This document shows positions 1 through 11,747 of a DNA stretch of 64,000 bases, one piece after another. A program made the position numbers and the translations under genes. The DNA lies in NCBI GenBank assembly GCA_019357535.2, contig CP079955.1, forward strand, positions 186,001-250,000, given 5' to 3'. The DNA comes from Macrococcus sp. 19Msa1099 (lineage in GTDB: Bacteria > Bacillota > Bacilli > Staphylococcales > Staphylococcaceae). A model generated the notes under the pieces. The model saw only the letters and a program-made list of their open reading frames with translations. It was not told the DNA's origin and made no database searches. The first letter of the stretch is position 1. Each line of letters starts with the position of its first letter.

Positions 1-8
1 GCGCCGCT

Positions 9-1659
<1,651 letters not shown>

Positions 1660-1750
1660 AAATTCTCCTTTATCCTTTTATTATTAATTACCCTGTTGAT
1701 GTTTCAGAAAACATATGCTTTTGAAACTTGATTTGTAGATATACACAAAG

Positions 1751-1788
1751 AGACCCTTAAATAATGGCGGAACATTATTTAAGGGTCT
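1751..1788 (-). terminator. Long hairpin terminator after the GNAT gene
   Basis: A perfect 16-bp stem (1751-1766 with 1773-1788) with a 6-base loop. It lies between the minus-strand GNAT gene ending at 1793 and the glcU start. T runs are short on both sides, but the stem is strong and it probably terminates the GNAT transcript. Confidence 0.75.
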
Positions 1789-1792
1789 TTAA

Positions 1793-2644
1793 TTATTCTA
1801 TAGTATATTTAAAATGATTCATTTCATTTATTTTTTTGAATCCAAGTTTCTCGTAGAATGCTATATCTTTTTCCCGCTTACTTTTCACGGAAAGCTGTAC
1901 ACTCGTCGCGTGATGTTTTTTAAATGCATGGTCTACAGCGAAAGTTACAAGGTCGTGGCCAATGCCTTTATGACGGTATTGTAAATGCGTATAGACGAAT
2001 CGAATGTCGCAGCTATCGTCATCATTGATCTGCATCCAGATGAAGCCTTTAGCAATACCTTCATTCAAATAGAGGTACAGTTCATGACTATTCCCGATAG
2101 AATTCAATATTTTATCACGCATTGGTTTATAGTCTATATACATATCTTTCATAATTTCTGTAAAGCTCTTTTTATATACAGGTTTATATTTAATAACTTG
2201 AGGTACGAGAGATGTCGTTTTATTTTGATGGGTTGTCATGGTATATGTCGTTCCAAGATATTGCGTTCGTAAATTTTTCATAACAGTCTGGCCAAAACGA
2301 TGATCTTCATGCAGGCTGAAGTAATAGGTCTTCAAGCTAGGGTGTGTTATAAGGAAATCTTGCCACATCACTTTGATCATATTCAATGTTATTTTGTCTG
2401 TATGTTTCGTAATTGGACCAAGAATGTGCGCCTCTTTATCGTTAATAGGCTCTATACCAAATGCAGCGATGATTTCCTCTTCATCTTTAATGAGCAGCAT
2501 ATCTTCTTTTTTGATGTGATGAAGTTGTTCTTCTATACCTTGTAATGTCAAAAGTATATATCCGACGTGATGTTCGTTATGCTGATTGAGGTCATATAAG
2601 AACTTTGCTGTCTTGTGTATATCTTCCATTTGTGTGATTTTCAA
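1793..2644 (-). CDS. GNAT family N-acetyltransferase, two-domain
   Basis: About 283 residues. The C-terminal half carries a clear GNAT acetyl-CoA site (YRHKGIGHDLV) followed by a FYEKLGFKK strand; the N-terminal half looks like a second, degenerate GNAT domain. The substrate is unknown. The start chosen is TTG at 2644, because AAGGAGTGA sits at ideal spacing upstream, whereas the upstream in-frame ATG at 2680 has no ribosome binding site. Monocistronic with its own terminator. Confidence 0.75.
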   Translation of the reverse strand: MKITQMEDIHKTAKFLYDLNQHNEHHVGYILLTLQGIEEQLHHIKKEDMLLIKDEEEIIAAFGIEPINDKEAHILGPITKHTDKITLNMIKVMWQDFLITHPSLKTYYFSLHEDHRFGQTVMKNLRTQYLGTTYTMTTHQNKTTSLVPQVIKYKPVYKKSFTEIMKDMYIDYKPMRDKILNSIGNSHELYLYLNEGIAKGFIWMQINDDDSCDIRFVYTHLQYRHKGIGHDLVTFAVDHAFKKHHATSVQLSVKSKREKDIAFYEKLGFKKINEMNHFKYTIE

Positions 2645-2880
2645 GTGATCACTCCTTAAAGTGTGCTGACAATACTTCATGTGTTATATTGATTTGATGT
2701 TATATGTGGATGTAAACTTTTTGCGTCTTCAAGTGCATGAATATTATCTGGGAAATGTAACGATTTAATACGCCATCCTCCTTAAGTAAAGCATACAAGA
2801 TAGTACCTAAAATCTCAATTTAATCATATGAAATATATTCTGTTATAATAAAGATTATTAAAGAATAGAGGACGGATATT

Positions 2881-5007
2881 ATGAAATCAGTAGTGTTAGC
2901 AGAGAAACCTTCAGTCGCACGTGATATTGCACGTGTACTTAAATGTAATCAAAAGAAAAATGGATATATGGAAAATGACAAATATATCGTCACTTGGGCA
3001 TTAGGACATTTAGTTACAAATGCTGATCCCGAGCAGTATGATGCAAAGTTTAAACAGTGGGATTTAAATATGCTGCCCATTATACCAGAGCGTATGAAGA
3101 CGGTTGTTATTGGTAAGACCCGTAAACAATTTAATACAGTGAAAGCACAGATTGAACGTCAAGATGTGAATGAGATTATTATTGCGACTGACGCAGGACG
3201 TGAAGGAGAACTTGTTGCGCGCCTTATTATCGAGAAATGTAAAGGAAACAAACCGATGAAACGTCTCTGGATATCCTCAGTTACAGACAAAGCAATACTG
3301 GACGGCTTTAAACATTTGAAACCAGCGCAGGCGTATCAAGGATTATATGAAGCAGCTATGGCACGAAGCGAGGCGGATTGGATTGTTGGGATTAATGCAA
3401 CAAGAGCACTAACAACGAAATATGATGCACAACTTTCTACAGGTCGTGTACAGACGCCGACGCTTCAGATGGTCAAAATACGCCAAGATGCAGTGCAGAA
3501 ATTTCAGCCGAAAACATATTATAGTATTGAGCTTATAAGTAGAAGTGATAAGTTCAAGTGGCAAAGCGGGAATCAAATCTTTGATGAATCAAAAGTAGAT
3601 GGACTATTGAAAGACATACAAGGAAAGCAAGCCATTGTTCAAGATGTAGTCTCTAAAGAAAAGAAACGCTATCCTGGAAAACTCTATGATTTAACGAGTT
3701 TGCAGCAGGACGCTTATAAGCGCTTCAAATATTCAGCGAAAGAAACATTGAACGCGATGCAAAGTCTATACGAGACCCATAAATATGTAACATATCCAAG
3801 AACAGATTCAAATTACTTAACGACAGATATGGAAAGCTCACTTAAAGAACGTGTCGCATCCCTTGGTGCTACGCCGTATAAAGAGCAAGTCGTGAAATTA
3901 CTAAAGACACAAATTAAAGGTGCCAGTCACTTTGTTAATAATGCGAAAGTATCAGATCACCATGCCATTGTTCCGACTGAGATTAGAGCGAATTTAGAGA
4001 CACTTGGAGCAAGAGAAAAGAATATATATTTACTTATTGCGGAACGTTTCTTAAGCAATTTAATGGAACCCCATATATATAAAGAAGAAACCATTACTGT
4101 ACAGATTGGAAAAGAAATATTTACGCTTAAAACCGAGACGACTGTGAAAGCTGGATTTAAAGCATTGTATGAACAGTCATCCCTTGAGCGTTATAACGCG
4201 TACCGTAAAGGAGAAACATTAAGTTCTGTCAGCCTGAAGAAGACAACCGGTGAAACACAGCCCCCAGCTTATTTAAATGAGGGGACATTACTTAAAGCGA
4301 TGGAGAACCCGGCATCTATCTTTAATATCGATAAGGAGAGTACGTCGACATTAAAGTCTGCAGGTGGTATTGGAACAGTAGCGACACGAGCAGATATTAT
4401 TGAGAAGCTTTATAACTTAAATGCGATAGAAAACAATAACGGCAATATTAAAGTGACGAACAAAGGACGTCAGTTATTAGAACTTGCACCTGATGCACTC
4501 AAGTCACCCGAACTTACAGCAGACTGGGAATATAAATTAACACGCATTGAAAAAAATAAGTATGGAAGAAAACAATTTATGCATGAGATGATAGATTTCA
4601 CAAAAGAAATCATTGCTGAAATTAAATCGAGTGATGAGAAATTTAAACACGATAACTTAACGAGTACAGAATGCCCGACTTGCGGTAAGTTTATGTTAGA
4701 GAAAAAAACGCGTAACGGCAAGATGCTTGTCTGCCAAGATCCAACGTGCGGCACGAAGAAGAATGTTCAGCGTAAAACGAATGCGCGTTGCCCAGAATGT
4801 AAGAAGAAGCTGACGCTACATGGTAAAGGGCCAAAAGCAATGTACAGTTGTGTATGTGGATTTAGAGAAACGCAAGAACAGATGGATAAACGCTTCAATT
4901 CAAAGAAGACAGGAAAAGTATCGAAAAAAGAAATCAATAAATATATGAAGAAAGAAGAGCCAATCAATAATCCTTTTGCCGATGCACTCAAAAACTTAAA
5001 TTTATAA
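2881..5007 (+). CDS. topB: DNA topoisomerase III
   Basis: A 708-residue type IA topoisomerase that relaxes and decatenates DNA through a transient 5'-phosphotyrosine. The N-terminal TOPRIM domain has the AEKPSVARDIA start and the DAGREGE metal-binding motif. The active-site tyrosine is Tyr305 in TYPRTDS. Two C-terminal CxxC zinc ribbons (CPTCGKF...CQDPTCG and CPECKKK...CVCGF) follow at about residues 600-660. Start ATG 2881 is preceded by GAGGACGG, and a TATAAT lies at 2844-2849. The length fits firmicute TopB. Confidence 0.95.
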   Translation: MKSVVLAEKPSVARDIARVLKCNQKKNGYMENDKYIVTWALGHLVTNADPEQYDAKFKQWDLNMLPIIPERMKTVVIGKTRKQFNTVKAQIERQDVNEIIIATDAGREGELVARLIIEKCKGNKPMKRLWISSVTDKAILDGFKHLKPAQAYQGLYEAAMARSEADWIVGINATRALTTKYDAQLSTGRVQTPTLQMVKIRQDAVQKFQPKTYYSIELISRSDKFKWQSGNQIFDESKVDGLLKDIQGKQAIVQDVVSKEKKRYPGKLYDLTSLQQDAYKRFKYSAKETLNAMQSLYETHKYVTYPRTDSNYLTTDMESSLKERVASLGATPYKEQVVKLLKTQIKGASHFVNNAKVSDHHAIVPTEIRANLETLGAREKNIYLLIAERFLSNLMEPHIYKEETITVQIGKEIFTLKTETTVKAGFKALYEQSSLERYNAYRKGETLSSVSLKKTTGETQPPAYLNEGTLLKAMENPASIFNIDKESTSTLKSAGGIGTVATRADIIEKLYNLNAIENNNGNIKVTNKGRQLLELAPDALKSPELTADWEYKLTRIEKNKYGRKQFMHEMIDFTKEIIAEIKSSDEKFKHDNLTSTECPTCGKFMLEKKTRNGKMLVCQDPTCGTKKNVQRKTNARCPECKKKLTLHGKGPKAMYSCVCGFRETQEQMDKRFNSKKTGKVSKKEINKYMKKEEPINNPFADALKNLNL

Positions 5008-5080
5008 GTAAATTAAATACTTATTGTTCAACACTTCACAAATTGTTAAAATAGAAGTGAATAAAATAGGGGGTGTATCT

Positions 5081-6598
5081 ATGGAAAACGTAAAACAAAA
5101 GAAGAATCTTAAACCAATTTGGATTGTCTTGAGCTTTCTTGTATTGATTACGATCGTATTACTACCGACACCTGCTTCTTTACCAGTGATGGGTAAGATG
5201 GCACTTGCAATCCTTGCTTTCGCTGTTATTATGTGGGTGACTGAAGCGGTGAGTTATCCTGTTTCAAGTACGATGATCGTTGCTTTAATCCTCCTGCTAA
5301 TTGGATTTAGTCCGATTGAGAAACTTGGGCCATCGATGGGTAATCCGATGGCTGCAGGTAAACCGTTAACTGAGGATGCCTTGTTCGGTACACAGAATGC
5401 ATTAAAGATTGCATTTAGTGGATTTTCAAGTTCAGCAGTAGCGCTCGTTGCAGCTGCACTGTTCTTAGCGACAGCCATGCAAGTGACAAACTTGCATAAA
5501 CGTCTTGCGCTTTTAGTGCTCTCAGTAGTAGGGAATAAAACGAATGCAGTTGTCGCAGGTTCTATCATTGTTTCCATCATTCTTGCATTTTTCGTTCCTT
5601 CAGCAACTGCACGTGCAGGTGCTGTCGTACCGATTCTGCTTGGTATGGTTACAGCGTTTGGTGCTAAGAAAGAATCCCGCCTGGCAGCATTGCTTGTGAT
5701 TACCGCTGTTCAAGCTGTGTCTATATGGAATATCGGTATTAAGACGGGAGCCGCTCAAAATATGGTTGCTATGGGCTTTATCAATAAAACCTTTAACGAA
5801 GATATCTCTTGGGGTCAGTGGTTTATGTATGCGGCACCGTGGTCCATTATTATGTCGATTGTCTTATACTTTGTTATGATCAATTTGATTAAACCTGAAA
5901 CGAAAGAAATTGAAGGTGGAAAGGAACTTGTAAAGGCACAGCTAGCGGAACTTGGACCGGTAACTCCGAAAGAATGGCGATTAATTGCAATCTCAGTAGC
6001 ATTGCTCTTGTTCTGGGCAACTGAAGGTAAGTTTCATCCAATTGATTCTTCATCGATTACTTTAATTGCGTTAGCTATTATGCTCACTCCGAAGATTGGT
6101 ATCTTCTCGTGGAGCGATGTAGAAAAATTGATTCCATGGGGAACAATTATAGTATTTGCGATTGGGATATCCTTAGGGAATTTATTACTGCAAACGACTG
6201 GGGCGCAGTGGCTCAGTGATAAGACTTTTGGATTGATGGGGTTAGAGCATTTGCCATTACTTGCTACAATTGCTTTAATTACGATATTTAATATTCTGAT
6301 TCATTTAGGATTCGCAAGTGCAACAAGCTTATCAAGTGCACTTATACCAGTGTTTATTGCACTTACAAGTACATTAGGATTAAAGGATAATGCGGTTGGA
6401 TTCGTATTAATACAACAATTTGTTATTAGTTTTGGGTTCCTGTTACCGGTATCAGCGCCACAGAATATGCTTGCATACGGTACAGGTACATTCACGGTTA
6501 AAGATTTCTTGAAGTCAGGGATACCTTTAACCATTATTGGCTATTTACTTATCCTGCTCTTTAGCGCAACTTATTGGAAATGGATTGGATTAATATAA
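5081..6598 (+). CDS. DASS-family sodium/dicarboxylate (or sulfate) symporter
   Basis: About 505 residues with 11-13 hydrophobic helices. It belongs to the divalent anion:sodium symporter family (SLC13-like; close in type to staphylococcal SdcS), which imports succinate, malate, fumarate or sulfate with sodium. The C-terminal section with SAPQNMLAYGTGTF corresponds to the conserved DASS second anion/sodium-binding loop. The start is set at ATG 5081 because AGGGGGTGT precedes it; the open frame extends upstream to 5024 without a ribosome binding site. Followed by a strong terminator. The substrate cannot be told from sequence. Confidence 0.85.
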   Translation: MENVKQKKNLKPIWIVLSFLVLITIVLLPTPASLPVMGKMALAILAFAVIMWVTEAVSYPVSSTMIVALILLLIGFSPIEKLGPSMGNPMAAGKPLTEDALFGTQNALKIAFSGFSSSAVALVAAALFLATAMQVTNLHKRLALLVLSVVGNKTNAVVAGSIIVSIILAFFVPSATARAGAVVPILLGMVTAFGAKKESRLAALLVITAVQAVSIWNIGIKTGAAQNMVAMGFINKTFNEDISWGQWFMYAAPWSIIMSIVLYFVMINLIKPETKEIEGGKELVKAQLAELGPVTPKEWRLIAISVALLLFWATEGKFHPIDSSSITLIALAIMLTPKIGIFSWSDVEKLIPWGTIIVFAIGISLGNLLLQTTGAQWLSDKTFGLMGLEHLPLLATIALITIFNILIHLGFASATSLSSALIPVFIALTSTLGLKDNAVGFVLIQQFVISFGFLLPVSAPQNMLAYGTGTFTVKDFLKSGIPLTIIGYLLILLFSATYWKWIGLI

Positions 6599-6611
6599 TC
6601 AATGAAAAGAA

Positions 6612-6644
6612 AGATGCTGAGACGAATGTCTCAGCATCTTTTTT
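6612..6644. terminator. Bidirectional Rho-independent terminator
   Basis: A 12-bp stem (AGATGCTGAGAC and its complement) with a GAAT loop, followed by six T on the plus strand and preceded by an A-rich run. It serves the symporter gene and the convergent PepSY lipoprotein gene. Confidence 0.9.
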
Positions 6645-7359
6645 ATGCATCTTGAGATAAGATTTTCATATCTTTAGCATCAAGTTCAAACTCTTTCGTT
6701 TTGCCATCTTGTCCTTTTAACTCAACATTATATTTAAATTTTCCATCATCATGATCAAGTGACCATTCTTTAATCTCACCATTGTAAACTTTTTGTGCTG
6801 CTTTAATAATTTTATCAGCAGGCACAAACTCACCGTAATCAAATGTTTTTTCGTTATCTTTATCATCTTCTACTTCAGAAGAGATAATTTTGTTTTGTTC
6901 AGCGTTTACTTTGATTTCATGAGTCTTTTTGTTTGTATCGATTAAGGAAATTTTGTAAACCCATTGGCCCATATCATGGTCGAATGAAATGCTTTCTAAA
7001 TCACCATCAACTTTCTTCTGTGCTGTTTTAATTGCTTCTTCTGGTGAAAGTTTAATGTCATCTAGTTTAATAGAAGCTTCATCTTTGTCATTATCATCAT
7101 CTGCTTCAGTCGCTTCATCTTTATTATCCACGTCATCTGAATCTTCTGTACTGCTTTCGCCTTCTTGTTTTGCATCATTATCTTCATCGTTGTTATCATC
7201 TTTATCATTTGTATCTGTCGCTTTAGTATCAGTAGTTTCTGATTGCTGTTCCTGTTTAGTTTCATCCTTTGGAGATTTTTCAACATCATTTGTGTCATTA
7301 TTACATGCAGCAAGTGCTAAAGCTGAAGATAGGATTAAACTTAATATTTTAAATTTCAT
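6643..7359 (-). CDS. PepSY-domain lipoprotein
   Basis: 238 residues. A signal peptide ends in a lipobox (LALAAC, Cys19), so it should be anchored to the outer face of the membrane. Residues about 25-95 are a very acidic, low-complexity Asp/Glu/Lys/Thr linker. Two PepSY-like repeats follow (about 100-165 and 178-238), each beginning with an AIKTAQK / IIKAAQK helix and containing a conserved FDHD / LDHD stretch. PepSY domains are thought to modulate peptidases or act as spacers; the precise role is unknown. RBS AAAGGAGG precedes the ATG. Confidence 0.85.
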   Translation of the reverse strand: MKFKILSLILSSALALAACNNDTNDVEKSPKDETKQEQQSETTDTKATDTNDKDDNNDEDNDAKQEGESSTEDSDDVDNKDEATEADDDNDKDEASIKLDDIKLSPEEAIKTAQKKVDGDLESISFDHDMGQWVYKISLIDTNKKTHEIKVNAEQNKIISSEVEDDKDNEKTFDYGEFVPADKIIKAAQKVYNGEIKEWSLDHDDGKFKYNVELKGQDGKTKEFELDAKDMKILSQDA

Positions 7360-7516
7360 AATTATAATTCCTCCTTTAATTATTTATATAATTTATTCCC
7401 TGAATATATACCGAAAAAACATTCTAATGATCTATATGCAATTTTTATATGATTAAGACATAATAACTATAAAAAGTTTAAAGGATAGGACTTTACGATA
7501 AGAAAAATGATTAAAA

Positions 7517-7579
7517 TACGAATATTAAAATTAATATTCGTAAAAATGTATTGATTTTTCCGAACATTGAGATTAGACT
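7517..7579 (+). promoter_or_regulatory. PurR-box-like operator and promoter of the purine permease
   Basis: A 26-bp palindrome (7517-7542) carries two inverted CGAATATT half-sites, and a third site, CCGAACATT, lies at 7560-7568. These match the firmicute PurR box core CGAACATT. A promoter (TTGATT at 7551-7556, 17-base spacer, TAGACT at 7574-7579) surrounds the third site, which favours repression by PurR at high purine. No purine riboswitch aptamer was recognised. Confidence 0.6.
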
Positions 7580-7614
7580 ATACAAGTATAAAAATTAAAA
7601 AAGGGAAGTGCACA

Positions 7615-8949
7615 ATGAGAAATTATTTTAAGTTTGATGAATTAGGCACAAACTATAAGAGAGAGATACTTGGTGGATTAACGACATTTCTATCAATGGC
7701 ATATATATTAGCGGTCAATCCTGCAATGCTATCGCTTGCTGGTATTGAAGGTATTCCGGATAGTATGCGTATGGATGCTGGTGCGGTCTTTGTTGCGACA
7801 ATCCTTGCATCAATAGTAGGTTGTTTATTTATGGGACTGATTGCAAAGTATCCGATTGCGTTAGCCCCTGGTATGGGATTGAATGCGTTCTTTGCATTCA
7901 CAGTCGTATTACAGTACAACATTCCGTGGCAGACAGGTTTAACGGGTGTACTATTCTCAGGATTATTCTTTGCATTACTGACGATGACAGGTTTACGTGA
8001 AACGATTATCAACGCAATTCCTTTCGAACTGAAGATGGCGGTATCAGCGGGGATAGGTCTTTTTATTACCTTTGTAGGTTTAAAAGGTGCAGGCATTGTA
8101 AAAGGGAATGAAGCGACTTTAGTATCATTAGGTAATGTCCATGACCCGCATGTATTATTAGCGGTTGGTGGCATTGCATTGACAATTATTCTTATGGCAA
8201 AGCGCGTTCCGGGAAGCATCTTTATCGGGATGGTATTAACAGCGATATTTGGTATGCTCTTCGGACTTATTGATGCACCAAAGCAAATTGTCGGTTCAGT
8301 ACCAAGTATCGAACCAACGTTCGGAAAAGCATTCGATGCATTTGCACATCCAGAACAAATCTTTAACCTGCAATTTCTAGTGATCGTATTAACATTCTTA
8401 TTTATTGACTTCTTTGATACAGCGGGTACACTCGTTGCTGTTGCAACGCAGGCGAATCTAGTGAAGGATAACAAATTGCCGCGCGCAGGACGTTCTTTAT
8501 TTGCTGATTCATTAGCGACAATCGTAGGTGCCATTTTCGGTACGTCTACGACAACTTCATATATCGAATCTTCAGCAGGGGTTGCAGTAGGTGCCAGAAC
8601 CGGATTTGCAAGTGTGATTACGGCATTGTGTTTCGCGTTAGCACTTTTCTTCTCGCCTCTTATGTCGGTTGTAACGAGTGCTGTGACTGCACCTGCTCTA
8701 GTAATCGTAGGTGTATTAATGGTAGCGAACTTAAATAAAATAGAGTGGCACAAGTTTGAAATTGCAGTTCCTGCATTTCTAACGATTATTATGATGCCAC
8801 TTACGTATTCGATTGCTACGGGTATTGCATGTGGATTTATTTTCTATCCGATAACGATGCTGATGGCAAATCGCAGAAAAGAGATTCACCCAATAATGTA
8901 TTTCATGGCAGCAGTATTTATTTTATACTTTATGTTTATACAGCATTAA
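7615..8949 (+). CDS. pbuG: NCS2 family purine (hypoxanthine/guanine) permease
   Basis: About 444 residues, 12 or more transmembrane segments, AzgA/PbuG subfamily of NCS2 nucleobase:cation symporters. Typical motifs are the N-terminal GGLTTFLSMAYILAVNP, the APGMGLNAFFA loop, FIDFFDTAGTL, and TTSYIESSAGVAVGARTG. It should import hypoxanthine and guanine (or adenine). Start ATG 7615 is chosen because AAGGGAAGTG precedes it; the frame upstream lacks a binding site and would place the start within the operator. PurR-box-like sites upstream fit purine control. Confidence 0.9.
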   Translation: MRNYFKFDELGTNYKREILGGLTTFLSMAYILAVNPAMLSLAGIEGIPDSMRMDAGAVFVATILASIVGCLFMGLIAKYPIALAPGMGLNAFFAFTVVLQYNIPWQTGLTGVLFSGLFFALLTMTGLRETIINAIPFELKMAVSAGIGLFITFVGLKGAGIVKGNEATLVSLGNVHDPHVLLAVGGIALTIILMAKRVPGSIFIGMVLTAIFGMLFGLIDAPKQIVGSVPSIEPTFGKAFDAFAHPEQIFNLQFLVIVLTFLFIDFFDTAGTLVAVATQANLVKDNKLPRAGRSLFADSLATIVGAIFGTSTTTSYIESSAGVAVGARTGFASVITALCFALALFFSPLMSVVTSAVTAPALVIVGVLMVANLNKIEWHKFEIAVPAFLTIIMMPLTYSIATGIACGFIFYPITMLMANRRKEIHPIMYFMAAVFILYFMFIQH

Positions 8950-8950
8950 A

Positions 8951-8990
8951 AATAAGGCGCTCAGACATATGTCTGAGCGCCTTATTTTAA
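8951..8990. terminator. Bidirectional terminator
   Basis: A perfect 16-bp stem (8951-8966 with 8971-8986), loop ATAT, then TTAATTTT. It ends the permease gene and overlaps the stop codon of the convergent membrane protein gene. Confidence 0.9.
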
Positions 8991-9391
8991 TTTTCTTTAT
9001 TATAATCTCTCACAGTCTCACCACTGCGGTATGGATCATAGTGAGTCGTATTTCCGCGATATTCTCTCGTATTAATGACGATAAAGATATACGCAATCAT
9101 TAAGAACGCCATTAACCAATGCATGAACATTCCGAGTATCGGGAAGAATGCGAAAGCGTTCGCTAACAACCCTGTAAGTGCAATAACGGATAATGAAAAT
9201 CTAGCTTCATTAGAGCGGTCGAGTGCAGATAACAAAAACATAATAAAGTACAGCGTAATATTCGTACCAAGTGGTGCCCATGCCAAGCTTAAAATATATG
9301 CACCCCCAATACCAGGGATTCCTAGAAATATTTCTTTCAATAACATAATGATGCCGAGCGTTAACAAAGTCATTTTCATCATTCGCTTCAT
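8987..9391 (-). CDS. Small integral membrane protein of unknown function
   Basis: 134 residues with four predicted transmembrane helices and a polar, charged C-terminal tail (about residues 108-134). No enzymatic motif was recognised. GGAGG precedes ATG 9391. It is transcribed divergently from the S10 ribosomal operon. Hypothetical. Confidence 0.7.
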   Translation of the reverse strand: MKRMMKMTLLTLGIIMLLKEIFLGIPGIGGAYILSLAWAPLGTNITLYFIMFLLSALDRSNEARFSLSVIALTGLLANAFAFFPILGMFMHWLMAFLMIAYIFIVINTREYRGNTTHYDPYRSGETVRDYNKEN

Positions 9392-9625
9392 ATATATGAG
9401 CCTCCATTAGTAATATACTTGTAACAAAAATACTTTTGTTACATTAATTATATCATGTTATAATAAACTATTGAATTGTACTGCTTAGTGTATTAGAAGT
9501 TACCTAAAGATATAATATCTTCTATATAATATGTAGAATTCTTTTTTTAATAGTTGATAGAATTCCCCCAGACGAACTTATTTTAACACTCTCCAAAAAA
9601 CTTTTTATAAATATCTAGTTATCTA

Positions 9626-9654
9626 TTGCTAAATGACTAATATTCGTGTATTAT
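9626..9654 (+). promoter_or_regulatory. Promoter of the S10 ribosomal operon
   Basis: TTGCTA at 9626-9631 and TATTAT at 9649-9654 with a 17-base spacer, about 140 bases upstream of rpsJ. It fits a sigma-A promoter for the superoperon. Confidence 0.7.
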
Positions 9655-9660
9655 ATCTAC

Positions 9661-10100
<440 letters not shown>

Positions 10101-10125
10101 TAAAAAGTAGGAGGTGCGACTTTCG

Positions 10126-10788
10126 ATGACCAAAGGAATCTTAGGAAGAAAAGTAGGAATGACTCAAGTTTTCGGTGAAAACGGAGAATTAATTCCAGTA
10201 ACAGTAGTAGAAGCAGCACAAAACGTAGTATTACAAAAGAAAACTGAAGAAGTTGATGGTTATTCATCAATCCAAATCGGTTTTGAAGACAAACAAGCTT
10301 ATAAAGCAGACCGCAAATCAAACAAATTTGCAACGAAACCAGCTGAAGGCCATGCTAAAAAAGCAGGCACAGCACCTAAGCGCTTCATTCGTGAATTCAG
10401 AAACGTAGATACTGAAGCTTACGAAGTAGGTCAAGAAGTCACTGTGGATACATTCCAAATTGGTGACATTGTTGACGTGACAGGAGTTTCTAAAGGTAAA
10501 GGTTTCCAAGGTGCAATTAAGCGCCACGGACAGTCACGTGGACCAATGAGTCACGGTTCTCGTTACCACAGACGCCCAGGTTCAATGGGTATGGCATCTG
10601 ACGCTTCTAAAGTATTTAAAGGTAAAGCATTACCAGGCCGTATGGGTGGTAATACTGTTACTATGCAAAACTTAGAAATCGTTAAAGTAGACGCTGAAAA
10701 CAACGTTGTCTTAGTAAAAGGTAATGTTCCTGGACCTAAAAAAGGTTTAGTTAAAATTCAAACTTCAATTAAAAAAGGTAATAAATAG
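10126..10788 (+). CDS. rplC: 50S ribosomal protein L3
   Basis: 220 residues beginning [16 protein letters not shown], the L3 signature. An early assembly protein of the large subunit near the peptidyl transferase centre. ATG 10126 is chosen over the in-frame GTG at 10114, which lies inside the AGGAGGTGCG binding site. Confidence 0.97.
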   Translation: MTKGILGRKVGMTQVFGENGELIPVTVVEAAQNVVLQKKTEEVDGYSSIQIGFEDKQAYKADRKSNKFATKPAEGHAKKAGTAPKRFIREFRNVDTEAYEVGQEVTVDTFQIGDIVDVTGVSKGKGFQGAIKRHGQSRGPMSHGSRYHRRPGSMGMASDASKVFKGKALPGRMGGNTVTMQNLEIVKVDAENNVVLVKGNVPGPKKGLVKIQTSIKKGNK

Positions 10789-10814
10789 TATCTGCGAAAG
10801 GAGGAAATAACATA

Positions 10815-11438
10815 ATGGCTAATTATGATGTATTAAAAGTAGATGGAACAAAAGCGGGTTCAATCGAATTAAACGATAACGTATTCGGAATCGAACCTAA
10901 TCAACATGTATTATTCGAAGCGATCAACTTACAAAGAGCTTCAATGCGTCAAGGTACTCACGCAGTCAAAAATCGTTCAGCAGTGAGCGGTGGTGGACGT
11001 AAACCTTGGAAACAAAAAGGTACAGGTCGTGCACGTCAAGGTACAATCCGTGCGCCACAATGGCGTGGTGGTGGTATCGTATTCGGACCAACACCAAGAA
11101 GTTATTCATACAAAATGCCTAAGAAAATGCGTCGTTTAGCTTTACGTTCTGCTTTATCAGCGAAAGTACAAGAAAACGCATTTACAGTTTTAGAATCATT
11201 AACATTTGATGCTCCTAAAACAAAAGAATTCAAAAACATGACAACAACTTTAGAATTACCTAAAAAGGTATTGTTTGTCGTTGAAGCTGAAGATGTAAAC
11301 GTAGCTTTATCAGCACGTAACATTCCTGGCGTAACTGTTATTACTACTACTGGCTTAAACGTATTAGATATCGTTCATGCGAACCAAGTAGTAATGACTA
11401 AAGGTGCAGTTGAAAAAGTAGAGGAGGTGCTTGGTTAA
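10815..11438 (+). CDS. rplD: 50S ribosomal protein L4
   Basis: 207 residues. The central loop [18 protein letters not shown], which lines the peptide exit tunnel, is intact. In several bacteria L4 represses its own S10 operon. Its stop codon overlaps the rplW start, suggesting translational coupling. Confidence 0.97.
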   Translation: MANYDVLKVDGTKAGSIELNDNVFGIEPNQHVLFEAINLQRASMRQGTHAVKNRSAVSGGGRKPWKQKGTGRARQGTIRAPQWRGGGIVFGPTPRSYSYKMPKKMRRLALRSALSAKVQENAFTVLESLTFDAPKTKEFKNMTTTLELPKKVLFVVEAEDVNVALSARNIPGVTVITTTGLNVLDIVHANQVVMTKGAVEKVEEVLG

Positions 11439-11713
11439 TGGAAAATCGCGATATTATTAAGCGCCCCGTTATCACTGAACGTTCATCTGAACAAATGGCA
11501 CAAGATAAATACACTTTTGATGTAGATACACGTGCTAACAAAACACAAATCAAAATTGCAATTGAAGATATCTTCAATGTAAAAGTTGATAAAGTAAACG
11601 TTATGAACTACAAAGCTAAGAAAAAACGTGTTGGCCGTTACAACGGTTACACAAACAAAAGAAGAAAAGCGATCGTAACTTTAAAAGAAGGTTCAATCGA
11701 CTTCTTCAACTAA
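11438..11713 (+). CDS. rplW: 50S ribosomal protein L23
   Basis: 91 residues; [13 protein letters not shown] is the L23 signature. It sits at the tunnel exit and docks trigger factor and SRP. ATG overlaps the last base of the rplD stop (TAATG), with a GAGGAGG inside the end of rplD. Confidence 0.97.
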   Translation: MENRDIIKRPVITERSSEQMAQDKYTFDVDTRANKTQIKIAIEDIFNVKVDKVNVMNYKAKKKRVGRYNGYTNKRRKAIVTLKEGSIDFFN

Positions 11714-11747
11714 AATAAACATTTACCATTAAGGAGGTAAAACGACA

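Noticed and set aside
1699-1714. ATGTTT-CAGA-AAACAT dyad upstream of glcU as a catabolite-control (cre) site
   Set aside because: It lacks the central CG of cre sites and shows no clear promoter context.
6989-7456. Serine-rich frame antisense to the PepSY lipoprotein
   Set aside because: The Ser/Leu repeats are the reverse reading of the Asp/Glu-rich linker codons; no binding site.
7441-7614. Purine riboswitch upstream of the permease
   Set aside because: The conserved aptamer core could not be found; PurR-box-like sites explain the control better.
7653-8753. 366-codon open frame antisense to the purine permease
   Set aside because: It mirrors the permease codons, has no binding site, and its translation shows no domain; a shadow of the real gene.
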